Below, one piece after another: positions 25,664 through 33,556 of a stretch of 64,000 nt of DNA. Position 1 is the stretch's first letter. Each line of letters begins with the position of its first letter. A program made the position numbers and the translations under genes. Origin of the DNA: an uncultured Paraglaciecola sp. (GTDB taxonomy: Bacteria; Pseudomonadota; Gammaproteobacteria; Enterobacterales; Alteromonadaceae); NCBI RefSeq assembly GCF_937123705.1, contig NZ_CAKZKO010000098.1, positions 62,001 to 126,000 on the forward strand, written 5' to 3'. The notes beneath the pieces are model-generated. The model had not been told where the DNA came from. It did not search any database and saw only the letters and a program-made list of their open reading frames with translations.

Positions 25664-26110
25664 TTACGCTATCCAACCTTTAGACTTAGCGCTATTAGCC
25701 AGCCACACTAAATAAATGGCGATAACAATAACCATAATGGGCATGACCATAGCGCCTGGCCCATAGATTTCAAAAGTTTTTGCCATAAAAAACGCATGGA
25801 ACATCTGCACCGATACACCTGCTAAAGAGATCACTAATATTGGCAAGGCAATGGCTTTTTTGAGCGTCAAGGCAATACAACCTAAGGCGCCTCCTATTAC
25901 TGCACAACCAAAGGCAATGTTGACCCAAAGCGGGATGTCTTGGTACAGCATTTGTTCTTTGTCAGGCAATGCAGCGATTTGTTCAGGGGTCATTAACATT
26001 TGCATAACGAAAGCCATTACGCCTAAAAGGTTCCAGATCACCATGACTACGGCCAGAATTAAAAACCATTTTGGTGCGCTGATACCTGAGTTATTTATTG
26101 TGTCGTTCAT
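25664..26110 (-). CDS. hypothetical four-helix membrane protein
   Basis: 148 residues with four hydrophobic segments: WFLILAVVMVIWNLLGVMAF, WVNIAFGCAVIGGALGCIAL, AIALPILVISLAGVSVQMF and AMVMPIMVIVIAIYLVWLA. The loop after the first segment is MLMTPEQIAALPDKEQ. Similar small proteins are often labelled sugar transporters in databases without evidence, and I assign no function. ATG start; it stands alone between the HD-GYP and OmpA genes. Confidence 0.7.
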   Translation of the reverse strand: MNDTINNSGISAPKWFLILAVVMVIWNLLGVMAFVMQMLMTPEQIAALPDKEQMLYQDIPLWVNIAFGCAVIGGALGCIALTLKKAIALPILVISLAGVSVQMFHAFFMAKTFEIYGPGAMVMPIMVIVIAIYLVWLANSAKSKGWIA

Positions 26111-26211
26111 TTAATATTCTCTTATTATTTGTTGATCCGTCAATTGATGTTAACAGCTTGTTAATTTTTCGCGAGTTTCTTTATTGCTTATCCAGAATTT
26201 ATTAGGTTAAC

Positions 26212-27138
26212 TTAGCGTTGTACAAGTACCACACGGCGATTTTGAGCCATTCCTATGGCTTCTTTATTTGAAGCTACCGGTGAAAGAGGCCCTACACCAT
26301 GGGCAGAAAGTCTTGAAGGTTTAATCCTAAAGTCTTTCTGCAGTGTTGACTTAACCACTGCAGCGCGACCTTTGGATAAATCCATGTTGTAACCGAGTTC
26401 ACCTTGGGAATCAGTATGTCCAACAACCAAAAAACTTACTTCAGATTTTTGTTTTAATAACGCAGAGATAATTTCAAGCGCATCTTTTGAAGAAGCCTTT
26501 AGCGCAGTCTTGTTGGTGTCAAAATATAGTCCTTGAAGCACCACAAAGCCCTTTTTCTCTAAATCTGAGTTCATAGAATCAAGATTAAAAGAGACTTTGT
26601 CTGTTTCCATTGCGCGCTTTTCAATTACATGAACATCTGAATATTTATCTCCCACACCTATCACCAACACGGCGCTATATTTAGCGTTATCTAAATTGGC
26701 TATCAAATAACGGCCCGATTTGTTATAGATACTATGAATATTAAATGTTGAACGTAAGCTAGCCCCAACATATTGATCCATACACTGCCGGTTTTTACCT
26801 TGATTACACTCGAATGTAATATCTGTCCCTTGCTGATCTAGCGCTTGTCGATAGTTTCGGTAGATTTCAAGTGTGCTGCGTTGTGCCGGATTAACATACA
26901 AAATTTGGGTGATTTTGCCTTCCAATGTTTCGGTTATATAGCTTTTTTGCTGTTTGTCGTAACCCCTAAAAAGTTCATATTCATCAAATTCTTTACTCTT
27001 TTTACTGTGGATTGTTGAACCTTGATAGGCGGCAATAAGCGGATGATCTGTATGTGTTTTTTTTGCTGGAAAACTTTGAGTAGAATAAAAACAAAGCAAG
27101 AATACTGACATCACTTCAATATTAAAAAATAGTTTCAT
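26212..27138 (-). CDS. DUF4892-OmpA family outer membrane-associated protein
   Basis: 308 residues. An N-terminal signal (FFNIEVMSVFLLCFYSTQSFP) is followed by a DUF4892-like region (about 35-190) and an OmpA/MotB peptidoglycan-binding domain (about 200-308): LYFDTNKTALKASS, VVGHTDSQGELGYNMDLSKGRAAVV and GVGPLSPVASN...AQNRRVVL. It should bind peptidoglycan in the periplasm. The Asp and Arg that contact diaminopimelate (HTDSQG, NRRV) are kept. No operon partner. Confidence 0.83.
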   Translation of the reverse strand: MKLFFNIEVMSVFLLCFYSTQSFPAKKTHTDHPLIAAYQGSTIHSKKSKEFDEYELFRGYDKQQKSYITETLEGKITQILYVNPAQRSTLEIYRNYRQALDQQGTDITFECNQGKNRQCMDQYVGASLRSTFNIHSIYNKSGRYLIANLDNAKYSAVLVIGVGDKYSDVHVIEKRAMETDKVSFNLDSMNSDLEKKGFVVLQGLYFDTNKTALKASSKDALEIISALLKQKSEVSFLVVGHTDSQGELGYNMDLSKGRAAVVKSTLQKDFRIKPSRLSAHGVGPLSPVASNKEAIGMAQNRRVVLVQR

Positions 27139-27398
27139 GGTTGCACCAAGGTTAGCCGCGTTTTGTAAAGCTTATATGCCAATGTCAATAATTCAAGCAT
27201 GCCCAAACCATTGATATTGAATATACGTCTAGTTATCCAATACTCAAAATTGCGAAGAAATAGAAAATGTATTCTGGCTTTTACATGCTTTGCCAATTAC
27301 TCTAACCTCTTGTTATTTAAACATTAACATTCTGCAATCATAGACATTTTAAGAACGAATAACTTAAGGTTTTATGTGCAAAGAATTTTGGGGATATT

Positions 27399-29549
27399 AT
27401 GGGTAAAAAAATACTGGTTGCCGTTTTAGCAATTTTAGCGGTAATTTATATTGGTTTTTGGGTAACGGCGCCCAGTTCAGTGGATGCGTCGCAGTATCAA
27501 GCTTTGGTAGATAAATATGACGTACAAATAGTGCGCGACAAATATGCCGTGCCTCATATTTTTGGTGCCCGTGATGTCGACGCTGCTTTTGGTCTAGCTT
27601 ATGCCCATGCTCAAGATGATTTTGCCACTATGCAAGATGTATTGCTTGTCACCCGAGGAAAACTGGCGACGTTACACGGTGCTGATTCTGCCACTACCGA
27701 TTATTTGGTGCAGTTTATGGGGGTGTGGGATGTGGTGAATGCCGGTTATGACACGCGTATTTCTCAGCAAACCCGCGATCATGCCGAAGCTTATGCTGAT
27801 GGCGTTAATTACTATGCTTCTCAAAACCCAGAAAATATTGCTGCTGGACTATTACCCGTTACTGGCAAAGACATCATTGCGGGATTTACCTTTAAAACCC
27901 CTTTATTTTATGGATTTGATCAAGCGGTAGCGGCGGTAGTTGAAGGTAGGTACGGAACAGGTTTAGACAAACTTGCTCATTTGCAGGTCACCAATGATCC
28001 GCAACCTGACTTAGGTAGCCAGGGTATTTCTATTGCACCTTCTCGCTCTGAAGATGGTTATACCCGTTTGTTAGTGAATTCTCATCAGCCTTTGACTGGC
28101 CCTGTTGCTTGGTACGAAGCGCGGATAAAAACAGATGAAGGTTGGGATATGGCGGGCAGCACTTTTCCAGGCTCGCCGCTAATTTTACATGGGCATGGAC
28201 CGACATTGGGTTGGTCTAGTACAGTCAATAAACCTGATTTAGTCGATGTGTATCAGTTAACTATTAACCCCGACAATGAAAATCAATATTTACTGGATGG
28301 CACATGGCAGGATTTTGAAATAGAAGATGCTGCCATTGACGTGACGTTTTGGGGGCCTATTCGCTGGACTTTTCATGAGACGATTTATCGTTCTAAGCAT
28401 GGTCCAGTATTTAAGACAGAAACCGGTGCGTTTGCGCTGCGCTGGGCAGGTATGGACGAAGTGCGTACCCTCGAACAGATGTTAGCCATGAACAAAGCGC
28501 GCACCCACCAAGATTTTGAAGCAGCGTTATCTATGACGGCCTCACCCAGTATTAACCATGTATACGCCGACAAAGACGGCAATATTGCTCATTATTACAA
28601 TGCCATGATGCCAAAACGTCCCATAGGCGAAGCGTTTGCTGATATTGATTGGACAGGGTTATTGCCTGGTGATCGCTCAGATCTCATTTGGCAGGGCTAT
28701 TACCCGTTTGAGCGTATGCCGCAAACGGTTAATCCACCATCGGGTTATGTGTATAACGCAAACAATACGCCTTACCGCTCGTCGACTGGGCAAGGTCAAC
28801 CACAAGCAGCTGATTATGAGCCCTCAATGGGCATTCAAACCAATATGACTAACCGCGCCTTGCGTATTGAAGCGTTATTTGGCGGTGATGAGTCAATTAG
28901 CCGCGACGAGTTGCATAGTTACAAGTACGATAATCGTTATGCCAAAGGCTCTGTGGCTGATCTTATTATAACGCGTTTATTGGCTATGACGTTTGAGCCT
29001 AACAGTGACCTGCATGCGGGGCAAAAATTGCTACAAGATTGGGATTTAAGCACTGATGCCGACAGTCGTATGGCAGCGTTAGGGGTGATGACAACTGGCC
29101 CGTTTATTATCGCTGATATGCAACAACAGCCAGAGCCTGACTTAACCGAAACCTTTCAAACAACCTTAGATCTACTGCAAACGCACTTTGGTCAGATCGA
29201 TCCTAAATGGGGAGACGTGAATCGATTGGTACGTGGCGACAAAAGTTGGCCACTGTCGGGAGCACCCGATGTATTACGTGCGGTATACGGGGTATTTGAC
29301 GAAGACGTGAGTCAGCAACAGGCCGTCGCTGGAGACAGCTACATTATGTTTGTTGAATGGGCACCAGATGGCACACTGTCATCTCATAGCATTCATAATT
29401 TTGGTAGTGCAACCTTAGACGCCACATCAAGTCATTTTGATGATCAAGCGCCCATGTTTGCTTCTGAGAAAGAGCGCCGTTTACCCTTGGATAAGGCCAC
29501 GCTTATGGCTGAGAAAACTAGTGAGTTACGACTGGGTGGTGGGTCGTAA
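27399..29549 (+). CDS. penicillin acylase family N-terminal nucleophile hydrolase
   Basis: 716 residues with an N-terminal membrane/signal segment (KKILVAVLAILAVIYIGFWV). The chain order of the penicillin G acylase family is visible: VQIVRDKYAVPHIFG, AFGLAYAHAQDDF, then the putative cleavage and nucleophile site DLGSQGISIAPSRS (Ser after Gly), LLVNSHQP, and SAGSTFPGSPLILHGHGPTLGW-like blocks with LGWSSTVNKPDLVDVY. Members include acyl-homoserine-lactone and penicillin acylases; quorum quenching is possible but unproven. A GGGGA ribosome site precedes the ATG. Confidence 0.87.
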   Translation: MGKKILVAVLAILAVIYIGFWVTAPSSVDASQYQALVDKYDVQIVRDKYAVPHIFGARDVDAAFGLAYAHAQDDFATMQDVLLVTRGKLATLHGADSATTDYLVQFMGVWDVVNAGYDTRISQQTRDHAEAYADGVNYYASQNPENIAAGLLPVTGKDIIAGFTFKTPLFYGFDQAVAAVVEGRYGTGLDKLAHLQVTNDPQPDLGSQGISIAPSRSEDGYTRLLVNSHQPLTGPVAWYEARIKTDEGWDMAGSTFPGSPLILHGHGPTLGWSSTVNKPDLVDVYQLTINPDNENQYLLDGTWQDFEIEDAAIDVTFWGPIRWTFHETIYRSKHGPVFKTETGAFALRWAGMDEVRTLEQMLAMNKARTHQDFEAALSMTASPSINHVYADKDGNIAHYYNAMMPKRPIGEAFADIDWTGLLPGDRSDLIWQGYYPFERMPQTVNPPSGYVYNANNTPYRSSTGQGQPQAADYEPSMGIQTNMTNRALRIEALFGGDESISRDELHSYKYDNRYAKGSVADLIITRLLAMTFEPNSDLHAGQKLLQDWDLSTDADSRMAALGVMTTGPFIIADMQQQPEPDLTETFQTTLDLLQTHFGQIDPKWGDVNRLVRGDKSWPLSGAPDVLRAVYGVFDEDVSQQQAVAGDSYIMFVEWAPDGTLSSHSIHNFGSATLDATSSHFDDQAPMFASEKERRLPLDKATLMAEKTSELRLGGGS

Positions 29550-29555
29550 GCTTTA

Positions 29556-29876
29556 GCTTTTTATGCCCTGTCGGGCACTGCCGTCCGTGGCAGCTTTCGC
29601 ATAGAATCCCTTCTATGCGACCTACTTTTTTTCAACAGCCAAAAAAAGTAGGCAAAAAAGGCCGCTCGACACAAAGCTCTTCTTCCAATTATTAGGCAAA
29701 TTTAGCGGGTCGTTTGCACTTGCTCCCTGCAATGGCAAACTCAATTTACATCCATGTAAATTGCCCCACTAAATTCACCTAATAATCGGCGAGCCTTCAT
29801 TCGAGGGACGAGCAAAAAGATAGAGCATCGTCTACGCCGATAACGCTTTGTTTTCTTTGGTGGCACCGCCACTGCT
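29556..29876. repeat. structured repeat element, copy 1
   Basis: Contains in order: a GCCC/GGGC hairpin, a CTGCC/GGCAG hairpin, CGCATAGAA/TTCTATGCG, CCTACTTTTTTT/AAAAAAAGTAGG (29630-29652), then an outer stem (29689-29709 with 29764-29785) enclosing two inner hairpins (GTTTGC/GCAAAC and CAATTTACA/TGTAAATTG), then ATCG/CGAT and GTGG/CCAC hairpins. The 70 bases at 29601-29670 match copy 2 at 68 positions, but the second hairpin and the enclosed three-way region do not match in sequence. All three mismatches of the outer stem become G-U pairs if the minus strand is the RNA. Confidence 0.75.
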
Positions 29877-30100
29877 TTCTCGCCTGTAAAGTCTTTTTGT
29901 GCGGTTAAAAACTTTAGGAGCGGCGGCATTTTTCTGGGTACTCTATTTTTTGCTGTTGACCAAAATTTAGGGACAAATTTAGAACGCACTTTAGTGCGGC
30001 CCGCAGGGTGAAATACATGGATGTATTTCATAAAAAAGAGTACTTGGCTTGAAGGGATTCAAGTCAAAACAGGCAAGGAGGCCTGTAAGCGTTAGCGCAT

Positions 30101-30423
30101 GCTTTTTATGCCCTAAACGGGCACGATATCCCTATCGTTTTTCACATAGAATCCCTTATATGCGACCTACTTTTTTTCAACAGCCAAAAAAAGTAGGCAA
30201 AAAAGGCCGTTCGACCCAATGCTCTTCATCCACCAAATGGCTCATTTTTGCAGGTCGTAATAATTCGTTCCAGACGAGCTATTACTCAATCGCCTGTCCA
30301 TGGCGATTGACCTACAAAAATGAGCCATTTGGTGGCGAGCATTCAGTCGAGGGAACTGCAAAAGATTAAAAGCATCGGCTTTGCCGACAAAGCGTAGTGT
30401 TTTTCGGTGGTTTCGCCATTGCA
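30101..30423. repeat. structured repeat element, copy 2
   Basis: Same order of parts as copy 1: GCCC/GGGC; ACGATA/TATCGT in place of CTGCC/GGCAG; the CATAGAA-type hairpin; CCTACTTTTTTT/AAAAAAAGTAGG; an outer stem of about 25 pairs (CCACCAAATGGCTCATTTTT with its complement, 30230-30254 and 30308-30334) enclosing TAATA/TATTA and CAATCGCC/GGCGATTG; then TCGGC/GCCGA and a GGTGG/CGCC hairpin. The only internal mismatch of the outer stem is again a G-U pair on the minus strand. Confidence 0.75.
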
Positions 30424-30450
30424 ATATGTTACAAAGTTAGGTGATTAGCC

Positions 30451-30506
30451 CAAAAGTCGCTGGATCCCCGATAAAAGCACTCGGGTATGACGTAGAAAAC
30501 AGTGAA
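30451..30506 (+). repeat. REP-like repeat, direct copy A
   Basis: 56 bases starting CAAAAGTCGCTGGATCCCCG. About 46 positions match copy B at 30587-30642. Similar GTCGCTGGATC/GGATGACG units are dispersed in several marine gammaproteobacteria, from memory. Confidence 0.65.
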
Positions 30507-30520
30507 TGGCTTATTTAACC

Positions 30521-30555
30521 GTCGTCCTCGCGAATGCGGAGACCCAGTGACTTTG
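30521..30555 (-). repeat. REP-like repeat, inverted copy
   Basis: The complement reads CAAAGTCACTGGGTCTCCGC, related to copies A and B, and lies between them in the opposite orientation, so A and this copy can fold on each other. Confidence 0.55.
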
Positions 30556-30586
30556 TGTACTATGTTGTCGAGTAAAGTGCTTACCC

Positions 30587-30642
30587 CAAAAGTCGCTGGA
30601 TCCTCGATAACAGCATTCAGGGATGGCATAGAGAATAGTGAC
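30587..30642 (+). repeat. REP-like repeat, direct copy B
   Basis: 56 bases starting CAAAAGTCGCTGGATCCTCG, 136 bases downstream of copy A, ending 32 bases before the nuoN stop. Confidence 0.65.
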
Positions 30643-30674
30643 AAAAGCTACTGGTTCCTGCCTAGCCTAAAAAC

Positions 30675-32108
30675 CTAACCAATAGCCAAAATACTTCTTA
30701 ATTGATCGCCCAACAGACCCGGTAAGATCCCAAGCACAAGTAAACCTGCAGCAATACAGCCAATCCATATCTTAGTTAGGTAAGCGCCTGAAGCCTGATA
30801 AATGTCTCCCTCTGCAGGAGCAAAAAGGGTGAAAATTACTCGTAAGTAATAATACAGCCCCACCGCACTGCCCACTAACATGGCCGTGACTAACCACCAA
30901 GCTGAAAGCTTAACTGCCAGCGTTAACAGATAAAATTTGCCAATAAACCCTATGGTAATTGGCATACCAGCCAAGGACAGAAAGGCAATAGTCATCACTG
31001 TCGCTAGCCAAGGGTGTTTCCAAAACAAACCTTTTAGTTGCGGCAATTCATCTAAGTCTTGTTGGTCGTCCAGTTTGGAAACCAAAGTTAATACCGCAAA
31101 GATTAAAATGGATGCGACCAAATAGGCCAACAAATAATAACTCACCCCTTCGAGCACTAAACTATGGTCAATGCCCATGGCAATAACCCCTGCCACGAGT
31201 ACGTAACCCATGTGGGCAATAGCCGAGTAGGCCATCAAACGTTTTAGATTTTGTTGTTGCAGCGCCAGCCAATTGCCAAACAGCATGCTGGCAATCGCCA
31301 TCCAGCTCAGCATCCGCACCATATCTGCCTCAAAATCAGCAGGCACTTGCAATATTAGTTTAATAAACAACGCAAAAACAGCCGCTTTGGACAGACTAGT
31401 GAGCAGTAAGGTGGAATTAACGGGCGCACCTTGGTACACATCTGGTGTCCAAAAATGTAACGGTACCAGAGACAATTTAAAGGCCAATCCGGCTAACACT
31501 AATACAAAGCCACTTTTGGCCATTAAACCCATAGGAGAGTGCAGCATATCCACTAACATTAGCTGGCCGCTGCTGGCATACAATAAGGCGAAACCCAACA
31601 ATAATACACTTGTGGCCGCACCCGACAGCAATAGATACTTCATTGCACCTTCAAGGGCCAATTTACGTTCGCGGTTATAGGCCAGCATGGCGAGCATCGA
31701 CAAACTCATTAATTCAATGCTGAGTATCACACTGCCCACATGGCGAGACATCACTAACAGCATCGCGCCTAAGCAAGACAGCAACAGCAGTAGATAAAAC
31801 TCTTCTGCCACTTCTTTGCTATTTGCTCCCATGTATGGCCCTTGCAGCAAAGCCACAGAAATAGCTACCATCAAGAGTAATAAGCTAAAGAAGCCACCTA
31901 TAGGTTCGTATTCGAACAAAATTGTGATGGTTTTGATGTCTGTTGGATATTGGCAAACCAGTGCTGCGAGTGCTAATAAAAGCGTTATTAGACTCAAACC
32001 CTGAGCAAAAAAATGACTGCGCTTGATACTCGCTTGGATCATCAGCGCCAAAATACCTGCACTAACTATTAAAACCGGCAACAATAACCATAATTCTTGC
32101 ATACTCAT
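30675..32108 (-). CDS. nuoN: NADH-quinone oxidoreductase subunit N
   Basis: 477 residues, about 14 membrane helices, an antiporter-like proton channel subunit of complex I. Key residues of the family can be seen: ELMSLSMLAMLAYNR (the Glu on helix 5), LSLVPLHFWTPDVYQGAP and KRLMAYSAIAHMGYVLV with the conserved Lys/broken-helix region. It is the last gene of the operon and overlaps nuoM by four bases. Its 3' end faces the repeat-rich region. Confidence 0.96.
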   Translation of the reverse strand: MSMQELWLLLPVLIVSAGILALMIQASIKRSHFFAQGLSLITLLLALAALVCQYPTDIKTITILFEYEPIGGFFSLLLLMVAISVALLQGPYMGANSKEVAEEFYLLLLLSCLGAMLLVMSRHVGSVILSIELMSLSMLAMLAYNRERKLALEGAMKYLLLSGAATSVLLLGFALLYASSGQLMLVDMLHSPMGLMAKSGFVLVLAGLAFKLSLVPLHFWTPDVYQGAPVNSTLLLTSLSKAAVFALFIKLILQVPADFEADMVRMLSWMAIASMLFGNWLALQQQNLKRLMAYSAIAHMGYVLVAGVIAMGIDHSLVLEGVSYYLLAYLVASILIFAVLTLVSKLDDQQDLDELPQLKGLFWKHPWLATVMTIAFLSLAGMPITIGFIGKFYLLTLAVKLSAWWLVTAMLVGSAVGLYYYLRVIFTLFAPAEGDIYQASGAYLTKIWIGCIAAGLLVLGILPGLLGDQLRSILAIG

Positions 32109-33556
32109 GGGCGTACCTCTGCAGCGCTTAGCATTAAGCTGTTTATGGTTTCACTACTCAAGTCCAAGACTATATGCGGCTGTAATCCGAAATATATTAA
32201 GGCAACCACTAACAGGCTAGTGAACACCAGTTCTCGCATATGTAAGTCAATAATCTCAATATTGGCCGGCCCTTGAAAAGCCCGTTGAAATAGGTGTAAG
32301 CCATACACAGCTGACAGCACTATCCCCAAAGCTGCCACTATGGTTTGCAGCGGAAACTGCTGATAACTGCCAAGCAAGGTGAGTAGCTCACCATTAAAGT
32401 TCGCCATGCCCGGCATGCCAATGCCAGCCATCACAAATATCAAGGTCACTGTGGCCATCTTGGGGGCGCTGGCCCACATGCCACCCATCTTGCCAAGCTC
32501 TCGACTATGAATACGATGTTGGATCAAACCAGCCATGCTAAACAAAGCCGCGCTACTGATACCATGAGCGACAATAGTTAAAATCGCACCTTGCAGAGCC
32601 ACTTCATGCCAACTAAAGAGTGCTAAGAGTACAAAACCCATATGACTGATACTTGAATAGGCTACTAAGCGTTTAAAGTCAGTTTGACTGTAGGCCATGA
32701 GCGCGCCGTAAATAATACTCACCACGCCCAAACTGACCGCAATGGGCGCAAACTCCATAGTGGCACTGGGAAAAAGCGGTAACACTATGCGAATTAAGCC
32801 GTAAGCGCCGGTTTTTAGGAGTATGCCTGCCAGTAACACACTGCCCGCTGTGGGTGCTTGGGTGTGCGCATCGGGTAACCAGCTATGAAATGGCACCATA
32901 GGTAACTTAACCGCAAAGGCAATAAAAAAGCCTAACATCAACCAAAACTGCATGTTGTCGGGTATGGTTAATTGCTGCAATTCAGCCAGATTAAAACTCA
33001 ATTCGCCAGTTTGACTTTGATGGAATAAAGCTAAGGCAATGATAGCAATCAGCATCAACAAACTGCTGACTTGGGTAAAGATAAAAAACTTCAATGCCGC
33101 ATAACGGCGATTCTCATGACCCCAAATTAGAATAAGCGCGGTCATGGGCAATAACATCACCTCCCAAAACAAGAAAAACAAAAACAAATCGGCGGCTAAA
33201 AATACCCCAATGATACCTGCCACACTGAACATTAGATTGAAGTGAAAGAAACCGCGGTGTTGCTCAATATCTTTCCAAGAAACCAACACCGCTAATATGG
33301 CCAAAGCAAGGGTCAGCGTCACCAGTAATAAAGCCAGCCCGTCGTATAACAAGGCAAAATGAATATTAAAGCGGGCAAACCATTCCCAGCTAAGAGTACT
33401 TGTGCCTTGGCTGCCTAGGTAAATACTAAAAATCAGCAGGGCAAACAAACTAAAGAGGGTAATCCAGTTGCCAGAACCTTTGATTTTTTTCTCACTGCCC
33501 CAAGCGCAAACGCCCAGTATCAATGGAAGCCAAATCAGAAAACTTAACGCCACCAT
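32105..33556 (-). CDS. nuoM: NADH-quinone oxidoreductase subunit M
   Basis: 483 residues, about 14 membrane helices, the second antiporter-like proton-pumping subunit. LFFLFWEVMLLPMTALI carries the conserved Glu of helix 5; VKLPMVPFHSWLPDAHTQAPTAGSVLLA and KRLVAYSSISHMGFVLL are the typical Mrp-like blocks. It overlaps nuoL by 13 bases and nuoN by four, showing translational coupling. Confidence 0.97.
   Translation of the reverse strand: MVALSFLIWLPLILGVCAWGSEKKIKGSGNWITLFSLFALLIFSIYLGSQGTSTLSWEWFARFNIHFALLYDGLALLLVTLTLALAILAVLVSWKDIEQHRGFFHFNLMFSVAGIIGVFLAADLFLFFLFWEVMLLPMTALILIWGHENRRYAALKFFIFTQVSSLLMLIAIIALALFHQSQTGELSFNLAELQQLTIPDNMQFWLMLGFFIAFAVKLPMVPFHSWLPDAHTQAPTAGSVLLAGILLKTGAYGLIRIVLPLFPSATMEFAPIAVSLGVVSIIYGALMAYSQTDFKRLVAYSSISHMGFVLLALFSWHEVALQGAILTIVAHGISSAALFSMAGLIQHRIHSRELGKMGGMWASAPKMATVTLIFVMAGIGMPGMANFNGELLTLLGSYQQFPLQTIVAALGIVLSAVYGLHLFQRAFQGPANIEIIDLHMRELVFTSLLVVALIYFGLQPHIVLDLSSETINSLMLSAAEVRP

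Larger units (their letters stand above)
29550..30674. other. 1.1-kb gene-free region of structured repeats
   Basis: No reading frame here looks like a real protein. It holds two copies of a hairpin-rich element (29556-29876, 30101-30423), a hairpin-filled spacer between them, and three REP-like units (30451-30642). The spacer contains perfect short hairpins such as GAAATACAT/ATGTATTTC near 30015 and CTTGAA/TTCAAG near 30055. It separates the acylase gene from the end of the nuo operon (convergent). Confidence 0.75.

Noticed and set aside
29741..30369. Basic short frames on both strands of the repeat region
   Set aside because: They follow the hairpins, are rich in Lys/Arg from A-tracts and differ between the copies, so they look like by-products of structure.
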